Notes under the pieces: model-generated
The model's input: the letters and a program-made list of their open reading frames with translations, nothing else
What the model was told of the DNA's origin: nothing
Databases searched by the model: none
From: a virus
Virus record (IMG/VR): IMGVR_UViG_3300020478_001455
Span: 1 to 31,520 of that record
DNA length: 31,520 bases
Reading direction: 5' to 3' (one strand)
Part shown: positions 7,767-14,875 of the stretch, one piece after another
Layout of the letters: each line of letters opens with the position of its first letter
Numbering within the stretch: position 1 is the first letter of the stretch
Made by a program: the position numbers and the translations under genes

Positions 7767-7938
7767 TCTTATTTGGGTTCGTTAAGTCGTCAAGAGTAAT
7801 CGGCTTGTCCAACGGAACCGTATAGCCTGTTGTTTTAGCAACAACACGTTTTTTACGATTGCGTCTTTCTTCTCTTTTCTGTTGTTTACGCAGATTCTTT
7901 TCCGCCCTAGTACTTTTATAATCGTAGTGTATTCCCAT
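7759..7938 (-). CDS. small basic protein heading the radical SAM operon
   Basis: A 59-residue ORF starts MGIHYDYKST at 7938 and has a lysine/arginine-rich middle (about residues 10-33), followed by a more neutral tail with prolines and threonines. I do not recognise a family. An in-frame upstream extension to 7983 would add 15 hydrophobic residues, but the TGTAAATA box lies inside it and ends 8 nt before the 7938 ATG, so the shorter form is favoured. Its last codons overlap the start of the radical SAM gene. It could be a nucleic-acid-binding accessory protein. A precursor peptide for the radical SAM enzymes is possible but unsupported by any leader motif. Confidence 0.6.
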   Translation of the reverse strand: MGIHYDYKSTRAEKNLRKQQKREERRNRKKRVVAKTTGYTVPLDKPITLDDLTNPNKND

Positions 7939-7945
7939 AGTGCAG

Positions 7946-7953
7946 TATTTACA
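7946..7953 (-). promoter_or_regulatory. late-promoter-like TGTAAATA box
   Basis: TGTAAATA on the minus strand ends 8 nt before the ATG at 7938. If it works like a T4-family late promoter, the transcript would begin within about 2 nt of the start codon. No Shine-Dalgarno sequence is present in the gap. Confidence 0.45.
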
Positions 7954-8007
7954 AACCAAAAATACCACACAAAACTTTTTCATTTACATATTTAGGTTGC
8001 ATTTTAC

Positions 8008-8015
8008 GATAAATA
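8008..8015 (+). promoter_or_regulatory. late-promoter-like GATAAATA box
   Basis: GATAAATA matches the NATAAATA late-promoter consensus of T4-like phages. Unlike most such boxes in this window it lies 65 nt from the next start codon, giving a leader of about 60 nt that contains the hairpin at 8032-8053 and a good ribosome binding site. Confidence 0.6.
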
Positions 8016-8031
8016 TGTGTTACAATCCGGA

Positions 8032-8053
8032 GCGAACATCGGCCGGTGTTCGC
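8032..8053 (+). promoter_or_regulatory. 9-bp hairpin in the 5' leader of the beta-barrel-like gene
   Basis: Bases 8032-8040 (GCGAACATC) pair with 8045-8053 (GGTGTTCGC) around a GGCC loop, with a single G-T pair. It is far more GC-rich than its surroundings. No T-run follows, so it is not an intrinsic terminator. It begins about 11 nt after the predicted transcription start and leaves the ribosome binding site free. A role in mRNA stability or in binding a regulator is an inference. Confidence 0.65.
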
Positions 8054-8080
8054 GACATTCATTAAAGAAAGGAAACTATA

Positions 8081-8449
8081 ATGAAAATAACAAAGAACAA
8101 AGTCGTCCTAGGTGTGGTTGCTATTATCATCTTAGGCGCAATCGCATGGGCATTTAAACCTGCACCAGCGGAGGCGGCGGACGTTGATTTTACGTTTGGT
8201 GCTGAAAGAAAAATAGAAGCAGAGACTAATAAAATGTATTTAGACTCATCAGTAGATCTACCTTTAGGGATCACTGGAACTTCGGGTGTGAACTACTCAG
8301 TAGACAACAGTTTAGACGCTACGTTTGATTCTTTTGAATTAGACTTCTCAAAAGGTTTAAACGATAGGGTATCAGTTTACAGTCAATCGGATTTTGACGT
8401 AAACCTAGATCACACTGACACAACAGTTGGATTTAAATTAAAATTCTAA
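8081..8449 (+). CDS. small secreted outer-membrane beta-barrel-like protein
   Basis: The 122-residue protein has a signal peptide: KITKNK, then a hydrophobic core at about 8-24, then PAPAEAA with likely signal peptidase I cleavage after AEA near residue 31-32. The mature part, about 90 residues, alternates polar and nonpolar residues with glycine turns, as in amphipathic beta strands. It ends VGFKLKF, with a terminal phenylalanine and alternating hydrophobics, matching the C-terminal signal read by the BAM machinery. It is too short for a classical porin, so an oligomer or small barrel is more likely. AGGA lies 7 nt before the ATG. The gene has its own promoter-like box, leader hairpin and terminator. 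A role in modifying the host envelope during infection is inferred. Confidence 0.7.
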   Translation: MKITKNKVVLGVVAIIILGAIAWAFKPAPAEAADVDFTFGAERKIEAETNKMYLDSSVDLPLGITGTSGVNYSVDNSLDATFDSFELDFSKGLNDRVSVYSQSDFDVNLDHTDTTVGFKLKF

Positions 8450-8468
8450 TAATCTAACATACGTAAAT

Positions 8469-8508
8469 GGCGGCCGACTCTTCAAAGGATAGGCCGTCTT
8501 TATTTTTT
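8469..8508 (+). terminator. rho-independent terminator
   Basis: Bases 8469-8475 (GGCGGCC) pair with 8492-8498 (GGCCGTC), with one G-T pair, around a 16-nt loop that can form a short inner stem. A T-rich tract (TTTATTTTTT) follows directly. It lies 20 nt after the stop codon of the beta-barrel-like gene and would make that gene a single-gene transcript. Confidence 0.85.
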
Positions 8509-8552
8509 ACCAAAATGCATACCTCTTATGTTCAAATCACACTACGTTACCA

Positions 8553-8581
8553 TTTACAAATCTGATTAAATATAGTACAAT
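8553..8581 (+). promoter_or_regulatory. sigma70-like promoter for glutamine synthetase
   Basis: TTTACA at 8553-8558 and TACAAT at 8576-8581 are separated by 17 nt, a good host-type promoter. Transcription would start close to the ATG at 8587, so the mRNA may be nearly leaderless. An overlapping ATTAAATA at 8565-8572 could serve as a late promoter. The preceding terminator isolates this unit from the upstream gene. Confidence 0.6.
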
Positions 8582-8586
8582 ATTAT

Positions 8587-9600
8587 ATGGAATCAAAGAA
8601 AGTATTGTTAGAGTATGTTTGGTTAGACGGATATAAACCTGAACCAACATTAAGATCAAAAATTAAAATCATCGACAGATATTGTAGTCACGTTGCTGAA
8701 GTTCCTACTTGGGGATTTGATGGTTCAAGTACGCAACAAGCACAAGGGTCAAATTCAGACTGCATATTAAAACCTGTACGTTTATACGACAGTCCATTTG
8801 AAACAGATCAAATAGTTTTGTGTGAAGTGTTTAATGCAGACGGAACGCCACATATTTCAAATACAAGAAACAAAATTGAAAGCATTAATCAAAAAGAATA
8901 TTGGTTTGGCTTTGAGCAAGAATATACATTAATGAAAAACGATCGTCCGCTTGAATGGCCGGAAGATGTTACTATGTATCCAAAAGAGCAAGGCGATTAT
9001 TATTGCGGTGTTGGTGCTTCTAACATTGGTTCATTAGGTAGAAAGATAATGCACGAACACACTAAAAATTGTTTAACTGCAGGAGTATCAATACACGGAA
9101 CCAACGCAGAAGTTATGTTAGGACAATGGGAGTATCAGGTGTTTGGTAGAGGAGCAAAGAAAGCCGCGGATAATGCCTGGATGGCACGTTACATACTTTA
9201 CAGAACAGCAGAAAAGCATAACGTTGATGTTAACATAGAACCTAAACCAATTAAAGGTGATTGGAACGGAAACGGTATGCATACAAATTTCTCAAACGAA
9301 ATGATGAGATCAGTAGGTGGCGAAGTATACATTAAAAGTTTATGTGATAAGTTCAAACCTACACACGAACAACATATTGCCGACTACGGTAGTAAAAATG
9401 ATGAACGTTTAACAGGGCTACACGAAACACAACACATTGGTAAGTTTAGTTACGGTATCAGTGATAGAGGAGCAAGTATTAGAATTCCTATGGCGTTAGT
9501 TCAAAATAATTGGAAAGGTTATTTAGAAGATAGACGTCCGTCCGGTAATGCTGATCCTTATAAAGTTACAAACAGAATATTAATAACGTTAGAGAGTTAA
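8587..9600 (+). CDS. glnII: type II (GSII) glutamine synthetase
   Basis: The 337-residue protein matches the eukaryote-like GSII family, not the 470-residue GSI usual in bacteria. It has FDGSST (44-49), FGFEQEYTL (107-115, metal-binding glutamates E110 and E112), GTNAEVM (171-177), GQWEYQ (179-184), GNGMHTN (228-234), RLTG (274-277) and RGASIRIP (294-301). ATP-, glutamate- and ammonia-site residues all appear present, so it should make glutamine. GSII is not controlled by adenylylation, so the phage enzyme would escape that host control. It is monocistronic with its own promoter. Its product is the amide donor for the AsnB encoded at 23715-25478. No truncation or frameshift is seen. Confidence 0.95.
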   Translation: MESKKVLLEYVWLDGYKPEPTLRSKIKIIDRYCSHVAEVPTWGFDGSSTQQAQGSNSDCILKPVRLYDSPFETDQIVLCEVFNADGTPHISNTRNKIESINQKEYWFGFEQEYTLMKNDRPLEWPEDVTMYPKEQGDYYCGVGASNIGSLGRKIMHEHTKNCLTAGVSIHGTNAEVMLGQWEYQVFGRGAKKAADNAWMARYILYRTAEKHNVDVNIEPKPIKGDWNGNGMHTNFSNEMMRSVGGEVYIKSLCDKFKPTHEQHIADYGSKNDERLTGLHETQHIGKFSYGISDRGASIRIPMALVQNNWKGYLEDRRPSGNADPYKVTNRILITLES

Positions 9601-9612
9601 GCTCAGGTCGTC

Positions 9613-9669
9613 TTTACGCGAAAAAACGCTTACGCATTTCTATAATTTACGCACTCTAAATTTTACGCG
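9613..9669 (+). repeat. four direct TTACGC repeats at 16-17 nt spacing
   Basis: Copies begin at 9613 (TTTACGCG), 9629 (CTTACGC), 9646 (TTTACGC) and 9662 (TTTACGCG), all in the same direction. The starts are 16, 17 and 16 nt apart, about one and a half helix turns. They fill the gap between the convergent GSII and FkbM genes; the last copy covers the FkbM stop codon. The function is unknown. Iteron-like protein sites or a termination region are possible. Confidence 0.6.
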
Positions 9670-10241
9670 GATAGCTTCGCAACCATTATGTAGTCATGTC
9701 CAAAAGGATCTATACCTTTTAATTCATAACCCCAAGACTTTAATAAATCAACTGAATCGAGGTTGCCTTTGTTTTGTTCTACAACAATTACAGGATTATA
9801 TTTTTTAATTGTTTGTTCAGAACCTTGAATTGCTCTAAGTTCATAACCTTCAATATCGTACTTTATAAATGTAACGTTTTTTAAATTAAACGAATCTAGT
9901 GTTCTAATTTTTACAGCCACGTGGCCTCTATTTTTAATTTTGCCAACCTTAGTACTAGAAGTAAAAGTTTTCTCGTTTTTTTCTCCTATACCTACTACTG
10001 TGTATGTAAATTTGTTAATGTCGTTTACATTTTCCTTTACAAATTTTTTGTGATCAGAACGAAAGTCATAGCAATATATGTGATTGAAATAGTTTTCCAT
10101 TTCTCTAGCAAACCCACCTTCTCTTGCACCAACATCTACACCGTTTCCGTTAGGTTTAATGTACGGAACTGCTAGTTGAAATGTAGTATTCCAGCGGTTG
10201 ATTTTTCTCGCCCAACTATCTTCTGGACCCTTTATTTTCAT
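9663..10241 (-). CDS. FkbM-family methyltransferase
   Basis: The 192-residue protein has a SAM-binding glycine loop in GVDVGAREGGF (about 34-44), TLDSF (114-118) and the FkbM signature IKYDIEGYE (126-134) followed by the IQGSE turn. FkbM enzymes are S-adenosylmethionine-dependent O-methyltransferases found in polyketide and surface-glycan pathways. It is compact but complete for the fold. The ATG at 10241 shares its A with the stop of the gp41-type helicase gene (TAATG), so it is coupled to replication genes although its function looks unrelated. A second FkbM gene lies at 30532-31158. The acceptor is unknown, most likely a sugar. Confidence 0.85.
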   Translation of the reverse strand: MKIKGPEDSWARKINRWNTTFQLAVPYIKPNGNGVDVGAREGGFAREMENYFNHIYCYDFRSDHKKFVKENVNDINKFTYTVVGIGEKNEKTFTSSTKVGKIKNRGHVAVKIRTLDSFNLKNVTFIKYDIEGYELRAIQGSEQTIKKYNPVIVVEQNKGNLDSVDLLKSWGYELKGIDPFGHDYIMVAKLSA

Positions 10242-11668
10242 TACTGTTCTTCGTCTGAGTGTAGTTCGTTTAGTAATTGTCTTAGTTTGCCACCTTCAAC
10301 TGTTGCTTTAATCTTGCCAACCTCATCTCCTTTAGTTGGATCTGGTACTCTTGGTTGTGCATCAGTTTTGTCCTTGCTCACTTTAGATTTTTGTTTTAAT
10401 GAATCATATATTGGACTTTTAGTTTTACCTTGATAATTTTCTTCCTCTTCTAAATCTCTAATTCTTAAACTGTCAACATCAAATTCTAAATCAACTTTTT
10501 GCCCAACACCGCTTGAACTTCTCGTTTTCATAAACTGAATTTGATACCTACCACGTTCTTTCATTGCTCTACTTGTAAAGATACCTATTACGTTGTCTGC
10601 TGTTTGTACTTTGGATAATCCGCCCGCTATGTGAGAATGGTCAAATTCAATCTCTTCAACACTTGCTCTGTTCAACTGTGATGCTGTTGCTAATAAACAT
10701 TGTTTCTCAACTGCTAAATTTCTTAGTTCTTCCGAAACATATTTGTCTTTAATAAACAAATCGCTTGGAGATATTCTTTTTGATTTTGGCATCATTAGAT
10801 CCAGATAATCAATTAATACTCCGTCAAGTTTCTTTTTAGTTTTAAGTTCTAATTCTTTAATATATGTTCTAATATCTAAAACAGTACTACCACTTGGCAA
10901 ATATTTGATATACAGCAATCCAGATTTTTTAGCTAACATTTTAACTTTCATTTCAACATTATCTATTTCTGGAAATACTTTACGTGTTGGAATGTTAGTC
11001 ATCATTGCATCTAATCTCATAGCAGTAAGTTGTTCACTTAATTCAAATGAGATATATGCAACGTTCAAGCCAGCTGTTGCCCAATTCACTGCAAGATTCT
11101 GTAAGAATAAACTTTTACCTGCGCCTGATCCACCTGCAAAAATGTTTAATTCACCTCGGTTAAAACCACCGAACAGTCTCTTATCAATGTTTGGCCAACC
11201 TGTGCTGACCTGTCCGTTAGAGTTTTTCAAAAACTCTAATCTACCTTTTGGATCTTCAAAGTAGTCTGTACCTAGATCTTTTGTCAATCCTACACTTACC
11301 GCGGCCTTCACCATATCTTCTACTGGAGCATAGTCGCCCTTTTCAAGTAAGTCTGCAGATTGTAAAATTGCACTTTCTAGTGCCTTGTGTCTGGAAAACG
11401 TTTCAAATTCATCCAATAACCAATTAAAGTGACTTGGATCTAAATCTTTTGCTGATTTTAATTTAATATCGTGTTTAGCATTAACCTGTTCAACATCAGG
11501 CATAACTTTGTATTCTTCTACATAGTCTTTAATAAATTTTGCAATAGGTTGTAATTTTCTATCAAAACTTTTTGGTGTAAAAATATTTTGTGCTCTAGCA
11601 AATGATTCAGCATCAGCTAATAGCATTTCTAAATATAACTTTTGTACATCTATATTATAATCAGCCAT
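10241..11668 (-). CDS. 41: gp41-type replicative DNA helicase
   Basis: The 475-residue protein is a DnaB/gp41-family hexameric 5'-3' helicase that unwinds DNA at the fork and works with primase. It has a helical N-terminal region (1-130), the RecA-like core with Walker A GGSGAGKS (179-186), SFEL (207-210), and Walker B LIDYLDL (285-291). The later SQLNR segment is typical of DnaB helicases. Length is near that of T4 gp41. GGAG lies 6 nt before the ATG at 11668. The tail after about residue 420 is polar and low in complexity. It lies next to the primase gene as in T4, except that a radical SAM gene has been placed between them. Confidence 0.94.
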   Translation of the reverse strand: MADYNIDVQKLYLEMLLADAESFARAQNIFTPKSFDRKLQPIAKFIKDYVEEYKVMPDVEQVNAKHDIKLKSAKDLDPSHFNWLLDEFETFSRHKALESAILQSADLLEKGDYAPVEDMVKAAVSVGLTKDLGTDYFEDPKGRLEFLKNSNGQVSTGWPNIDKRLFGGFNRGELNIFAGGSGAGKSLFLQNLAVNWATAGLNVAYISFELSEQLTAMRLDAMMTNIPTRKVFPEIDNVEMKVKMLAKKSGLLYIKYLPSGSTVLDIRTYIKELELKTKKKLDGVLIDYLDLMMPKSKRISPSDLFIKDKYVSEELRNLAVEKQCLLATASQLNRASVEEIEFDHSHIAGGLSKVQTADNVIGIFTSRAMKERGRYQIQFMKTRSSSGVGQKVDLEFDVDSLRIRDLEEEENYQGKTKSPIYDSLKQKSKVSKDKTDAQPRVPDPTKGDEVGKIKATVEGGKLRQLLNELHSDEEQ

Positions 11669-12590
11669 TTAAATCTCCACAAAATATTTTACAATAATTA
11701 TTAGCAGTTTCCAACCGTTTTGTCGATTCATAAAAATTTACCACGTCTTTATCCGTTAAAATATCTTTAATTTTTTTATTTTTAATATTGTATTTTTTAT
11801 TTCTAGGGTTCCACATTGTTTTATATGCAATCAAGTAAGTTCCTATATAACAACAAGGATAAAAGTCACCAAACGCCGAAATGAATATAAAGTCTTTTAC
11901 TTTACCGTGCTTTAGACATTGAGGGCTCATTTTTTCAGGTGCTTTACCTTCCATAATCAGAGATCGTGTATTTTCCTCTGTTGATCTATATTTTTCACTT
12001 GGTATCAAATTTTTATCATAATTTGGATCAAAGCCTTTAATACTAGTAATTATTCTGAAGTTATTAATGCCTAAAGATTTTGCCATTGTTTTTGCTTCTT
12101 CAATTTGATGCTCATTGTGTTTAAAGACTATAAATTTCCATACTGATTGTACACCCGAAGCACCAACTATTTTTAAAGCTCTAAGCACTGTTGGCCATTT
12201 AGAATTTACTCTGTACAAATGATTAGTATCCTCAAGTCCATCTATACTAAATTCTATCTCATCAGTTGGTGATAAAATTTCTACAAGATTTTGCCAAAAA
12301 GATTCTCTTTTGCCACTTGCGTTAGTTGTTATTTGCACACGTATTTGCATATTTTTAATTCTTTTGACTAACTCAAGAAACTTTGAGTGGTATATAGCAT
12401 CACCAGTGTTACCTTCAAAATGAACTACTTCTGTGATACCTTCTAAAAAATTACAGAGAACATCAATGTCCATTTCTTGTATTTGTTTCACTTTTGGAAA
12501 TTGTTTTTTAAACCAAGTACGTGGACAACCCGAACAGCCAATTATACATTTATTAGTAATTTCAATATTAAATTTATATTTGTTATCCAT
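11661..12590 (-). CDS. radical SAM/SPASM-type protein inserted between helicase and primase genes
   Basis: The 309-residue protein has C15-x3-C19-x2-C22 at its N terminus, and later cysteines C225, C246, C247, C300 and C304 in the place of a SPASM or twitch domain. The usual GGEP is replaced by FEGNTGDA (58-65), which keeps the strand position. ISPTD-like and SIDGLED (115-121) strands fit the partial TIM barrel. It overlaps the primase gene by 8 nt and the helicase gene by 8 nt, so it is embedded in the replication operon. It is the only radical SAM gene outside the left island. The substrate is unknown; DNA modification is possible but nothing in the protein shows it. Confidence 0.85.
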   Translation of the reverse strand: MDNKYKFNIEITNKCIIGCSGCPRTWFKKQFPKVKQIQEMDIDVLCNFLEGITEVVHFEGNTGDAIYHSKFLELVKRIKNMQIRVQITTNASGKRESFWQNLVEILSPTDEIEFSIDGLEDTNHLYRVNSKWPTVLRALKIVGASGVQSVWKFIVFKHNEHQIEEAKTMAKSLGINNFRIITSIKGFDPNYDKNLIPSEKYRSTEENTRSLIMEGKAPEKMSPQCLKHGKVKDFIFISAFGDFYPCCYIGTYLIAYKTMWNPRNKKYNIKNKKIKDILTDKDVVNFYESTKRLETANNYCKIFCGDLNG

Positions 12591-13650
12591 ATATTTTTCT
12601 TTTCAAATCGATTTTTAACTTATTAGTTTCAGTACTTTTAAGTATCGATTGAATTGTAAATAGTCTGCCATATTTGTTCGTGGCTTCAGCAACGTCATGT
12701 ATTTTTTTATTCCATTCCGGAAATGCAACACCCCAACCAAACTCAATTGCTTGATTAATTAACTTTTGTCCAGGTTTATCTTTGTCTGGAACAATTATAA
12801 TTTGCCTGTTTAAATTCTCAATCAACTCTTTTTGTGTATCATTTATCTCTGATCCTAATATGCTGACACCAGAAACGGCAATAGCATCAAATGGGCCTTC
12901 TGTTACAATTACAAATTTTCTTGTCCAGTCTTGTGCGTCCATATTAAAAACATATCCTGGTTGAACATCTGTATAATATTTTATTCCATCTTTTGGATCA
13001 AAGGAATGTTCTTGTAATCTTCTTCCTGTATATCCAACTACTTCCCCTTTCCAGTAAAACGGAATTATTACTCTGTTCGCCATATCAAAAAAAGGATCAG
13101 ACGAATACATAAAGTCATACCATTCAGCACCAATTCCTCTTCCTTCTAGATATGATAGTAATTTGTCAACTAATTGTTTTTGTTTGCTACTCAACGTTGC
13201 TTTTACAACATATTTTTCACCGTCCCAAACTTTTTTATCAATATATCTATCTAACCACCATTCTAATCTGTGACAATTAGCTGGCAATTTTGTTTTGTTA
13301 AATCCTATAAATCTTTTCCTTTTAAAAGATTCAACATCCGACTCCTCCTGACGTATTGCTTCAATTGCCAACTTTTGTATAGTTTGGTCTGGAATACCAA
13401 GATATCCCATAAGCAATCTCATTCTTTGTGAAAGTCGTCTACCAATTACATAACTTGTTTTAAATCCACAATTGAAACAGTGATAAGATGTGGTGCCATC
13501 AGCACTAGTCATTATTCCCCCACGTTTCTTTTTGTCTTGTGTTTCTCCATTATGAATACAACATGGAGCATTAAATGATATCCACCCAGACGGAGTTTTC
13601 TTTCTAGCCGCAGGTAAAGACGTCAGTATCGTTGACTGGATCAGGTTCAT
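12583..13650 (-). CDS. 61: gp61-type DNA primase
   Basis: The 355-residue protein has a zinc-binding region with C30/C31, H33, C58 and C61 in the CHC2 arrangement, then a TOPRIM domain with EGPFDA (251-256) and PDKDKPG (288-294), the metal-binding acidic motifs. It should make RNA primers on the lagging strand in partnership with the gp41-type helicase. Length matches T4 gp61 (342). The ATG at 13650 is used; a GTAAAATA box ends 8 nt before it and there is no Shine-Dalgarno sequence. The gene is separated from the upstream structural-looking gene by 11 nt. No defect is visible. Confidence 0.92.
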   Translation of the reverse strand: MNLIQSTILTSLPAARKKTPSGWISFNAPCCIHNGETQDKKKRGGIMTSADGTTSYHCFNCGFKTSYVIGRRLSQRMRLLMGYLGIPDQTIQKLAIEAIRQEESDVESFKRKRFIGFNKTKLPANCHRLEWWLDRYIDKKVWDGEKYVVKATLSSKQKQLVDKLLSYLEGRGIGAEWYDFMYSSDPFFDMANRVIIPFYWKGEVVGYTGRRLQEHSFDPKDGIKYYTDVQPGYVFNMDAQDWTRKFVIVTEGPFDAIAVSGVSILGSEINDTQKELIENLNRQIIIVPDKDKPGQKLINQAIEFGWGVAFPEWNKKIHDVAEATNKYGRLFTIQSILKSTETNKLKIDLKRKIYG

Positions 13651-13661
13651 ACAGTACTATT

Positions 13662-14468
13662 TTACTGTCTATATAGGATTTTGTCAATGGTTCCTGTATT
13701 ATCAGTTGCATTATCCCAACTGAATCTTACCGAATGGTAAACACCGGTAAAGTTATAATAGTAGACCATACTTGTAGGCAAAATATACGATACAGTACTT
13801 GATAACTCACCATCTAAGGTAATATCAAAGAAGTCAGCATCAGCAGGACTTGATGCCATAGTACCTTGTACTTTAATATCTCCTGCAAAATCTTGAGTGT
13901 ATATTGCAATAGTATGTAATGCTTTATTATTATTAATACCAGGTTTAGCATCTATGGCACTAGATGTTTTTGCTAAAGGTCCGCCTGTTCCTGTAAATTG
14001 TGTAACAGAAGTACTTGCAACAAATTCTGGATAAGCACCATCTAATACCTCAATACTACCAGCGGCCGCGTATCCTGTATCAGCATAAGTTACTTCTCTG
14101 CTTAAATCTGATTTAACTTCACGTACAGCAAAGTTATAAAATTTAGCATCTAATGGTAATAAATCACCTTCGGTAATTGTGCAAGATGCATCTCCTTTAG
14201 TGCTTACTGTAGACCCATCATCTAAAATAGTGAGTGTTTTGGTTAATACGGACTTTTTGGTCTCTGTATCAATCATATTAAATTCGTAGGTTTTTGAAGT
14301 AATATCCTGTGCCTTTTGATCCTCATTTTTAAAGGTAAAAGTGACAGGGTTTGATACCCCTCTATGTAGTGTTAAACGTCTATCGTACACTTTTGAGTTC
14401 CTTCCGTGATAACCATTTATATAGCATATTACCAAGTTTGATAGTAAATACCTTTGAACTGTTTGCAT
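13662..14468 (-). CDS. possible virion/baseplate-associated beta-rich protein
   Basis: The 268-residue protein is rich in Thr, Ser, Asp and beta-strand patterns. After a short N-terminal stretch (1-30) comes a domain with the rhythm of BppU-like N-terminal domains of phage baseplate proteins (residues about 31-130: RGVSNPVTFTFKN and a YEFNMID strand). A Gly/Thr-rich linker near 155-175 leads to a second beta-rich domain that ends with YNFTGVYHSVRFSW. This suggests a tail, baseplate or head-decoration protein. I cannot name the family with confidence. It has two tandem late-promoter-like boxes and no ribosome binding site, which fits late expression, yet it sits at the head of the helicase/primase operon. 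Confidence 0.55.
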   Translation of the reverse strand: MQTVQRYLLSNLVICYINGYHGRNSKVYDRRLTLHRGVSNPVTFTFKNEDQKAQDITSKTYEFNMIDTETKKSVLTKTLTILDDGSTVSTKGDASCTITEGDLLPLDAKFYNFAVREVKSDLSREVTYADTGYAAAGSIEVLDGAYPEFVASTSVTQFTGTGGPLAKTSSAIDAKPGINNNKALHTIAIYTQDFAGDIKVQGTMASSPADADFFDITLDGELSSTVSYILPTSMVYYYNFTGVYHSVRFSWDNATDNTGTIDKILYRQ

Positions 14469-14474
14469 AGTACA

Positions 14475-14492
14475 TATTTAACAGTATTTATG
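14475..14492 (-). promoter_or_regulatory. two tandem late-promoter-like boxes
   Basis: On the minus strand CATAAATA (14492 to 14485) and GTTAAATA (14482 to 14475) lie head to tail. The second ends 7 nt before the ATG at 14468, the same spacing as at several other starts in the window. The first matches the NATAAATA late consensus exactly. Confidence 0.55.
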
Positions 14493-14500
14493 GATATACG

Positions 14501-14875
14501 ATGAGTGAAATTTTTAAGACATTAAGGGACAAATTTCCTTTTTTAAGCCTAATTAGAAAGGGTGATTTGGAATTTGTTGGTATAGTTCAAAATCAAGACA
14601 ATAATGTAATCAGCTTTTATGATTATGGTAGATTAATGAATCCACAAGATAAAATGAGATATTTGAAATGTGGTGAAATTTGGTGGTACGAGTCTAATAG
14701 AAAATTACCAATTAACATATTCCTTAAAGGAGATTTTAGATATTTCCGTTCAACATTGGTAACTTTAAATTCAAAAGATATTCAAATAGTCGAAGGCCCA
14801 ACTGTTAAGTTATCTGAAATTTCAAAGAAACGGGTAAAAAGAAGAACTATCCAATTAGTCAGAAAACCTGTTTAA
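14501..14875 (+). CDS. hypothetical protein, conserved-looking small phage protein
   Basis: The 124-residue protein starts MSEIFKTLRD and has mixed alpha/beta character. It has a conserved-looking central block (GEIWWYESNRKLP) and a strongly basic end (residues about 108-122). No catalytic motif or membrane segment is visible, and I do not recognise a family. It is a lone plus-strand gene between two minus-strand groups. It lies 32 nt from the divergent start at 14468 and its stop overlaps the end of the small basic gene by 4 nt. No Shine-Dalgarno sequence precedes the ATG. DNA or RNA binding through the basic tail is a guess. Confidence 0.65.
   Translation: MSEIFKTLRDKFPFLSLIRKGDLEFVGIVQNQDNNVISFYDYGRLMNPQDKMRYLKCGEIWWYESNRKLPINIFLKGDFRYFRSTLVTLNSKDIQIVEGPTVKLSEISKKRVKRRTIQLVRKPV

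Noticed and set aside
7782-7970. 62-aa alternative-frame ORF over the small basic gene
   Set aside because: The frame at 7759-7938 has the promoter-like box at the usual distance and an overlap with the next gene; this one has neither.
9613-9640. Intrinsic terminator between GSII and FkbM
   Set aside because: GCG and CGC can pair across a run of A, but the stem is too short and no T-run follows on the plus strand.
9613-9669. CRISPR array
   Set aside because: The repeat unit is only 6-8 nt and the spacers about 10 nt; this is not CRISPR geometry, and no cas gene is present.
10905-11264. 119-aa plus-strand ORF inside the gp41 gene
   Set aside because: It is a shadow of the Walker A region read backwards, with no independent support.
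13662-14468. Tail-fibre or receptor-binding protein
   Set aside because: There are no collagen-like or coiled-coil repeats and the protein is short; the evidence supports only a beta-rich possible virion protein.
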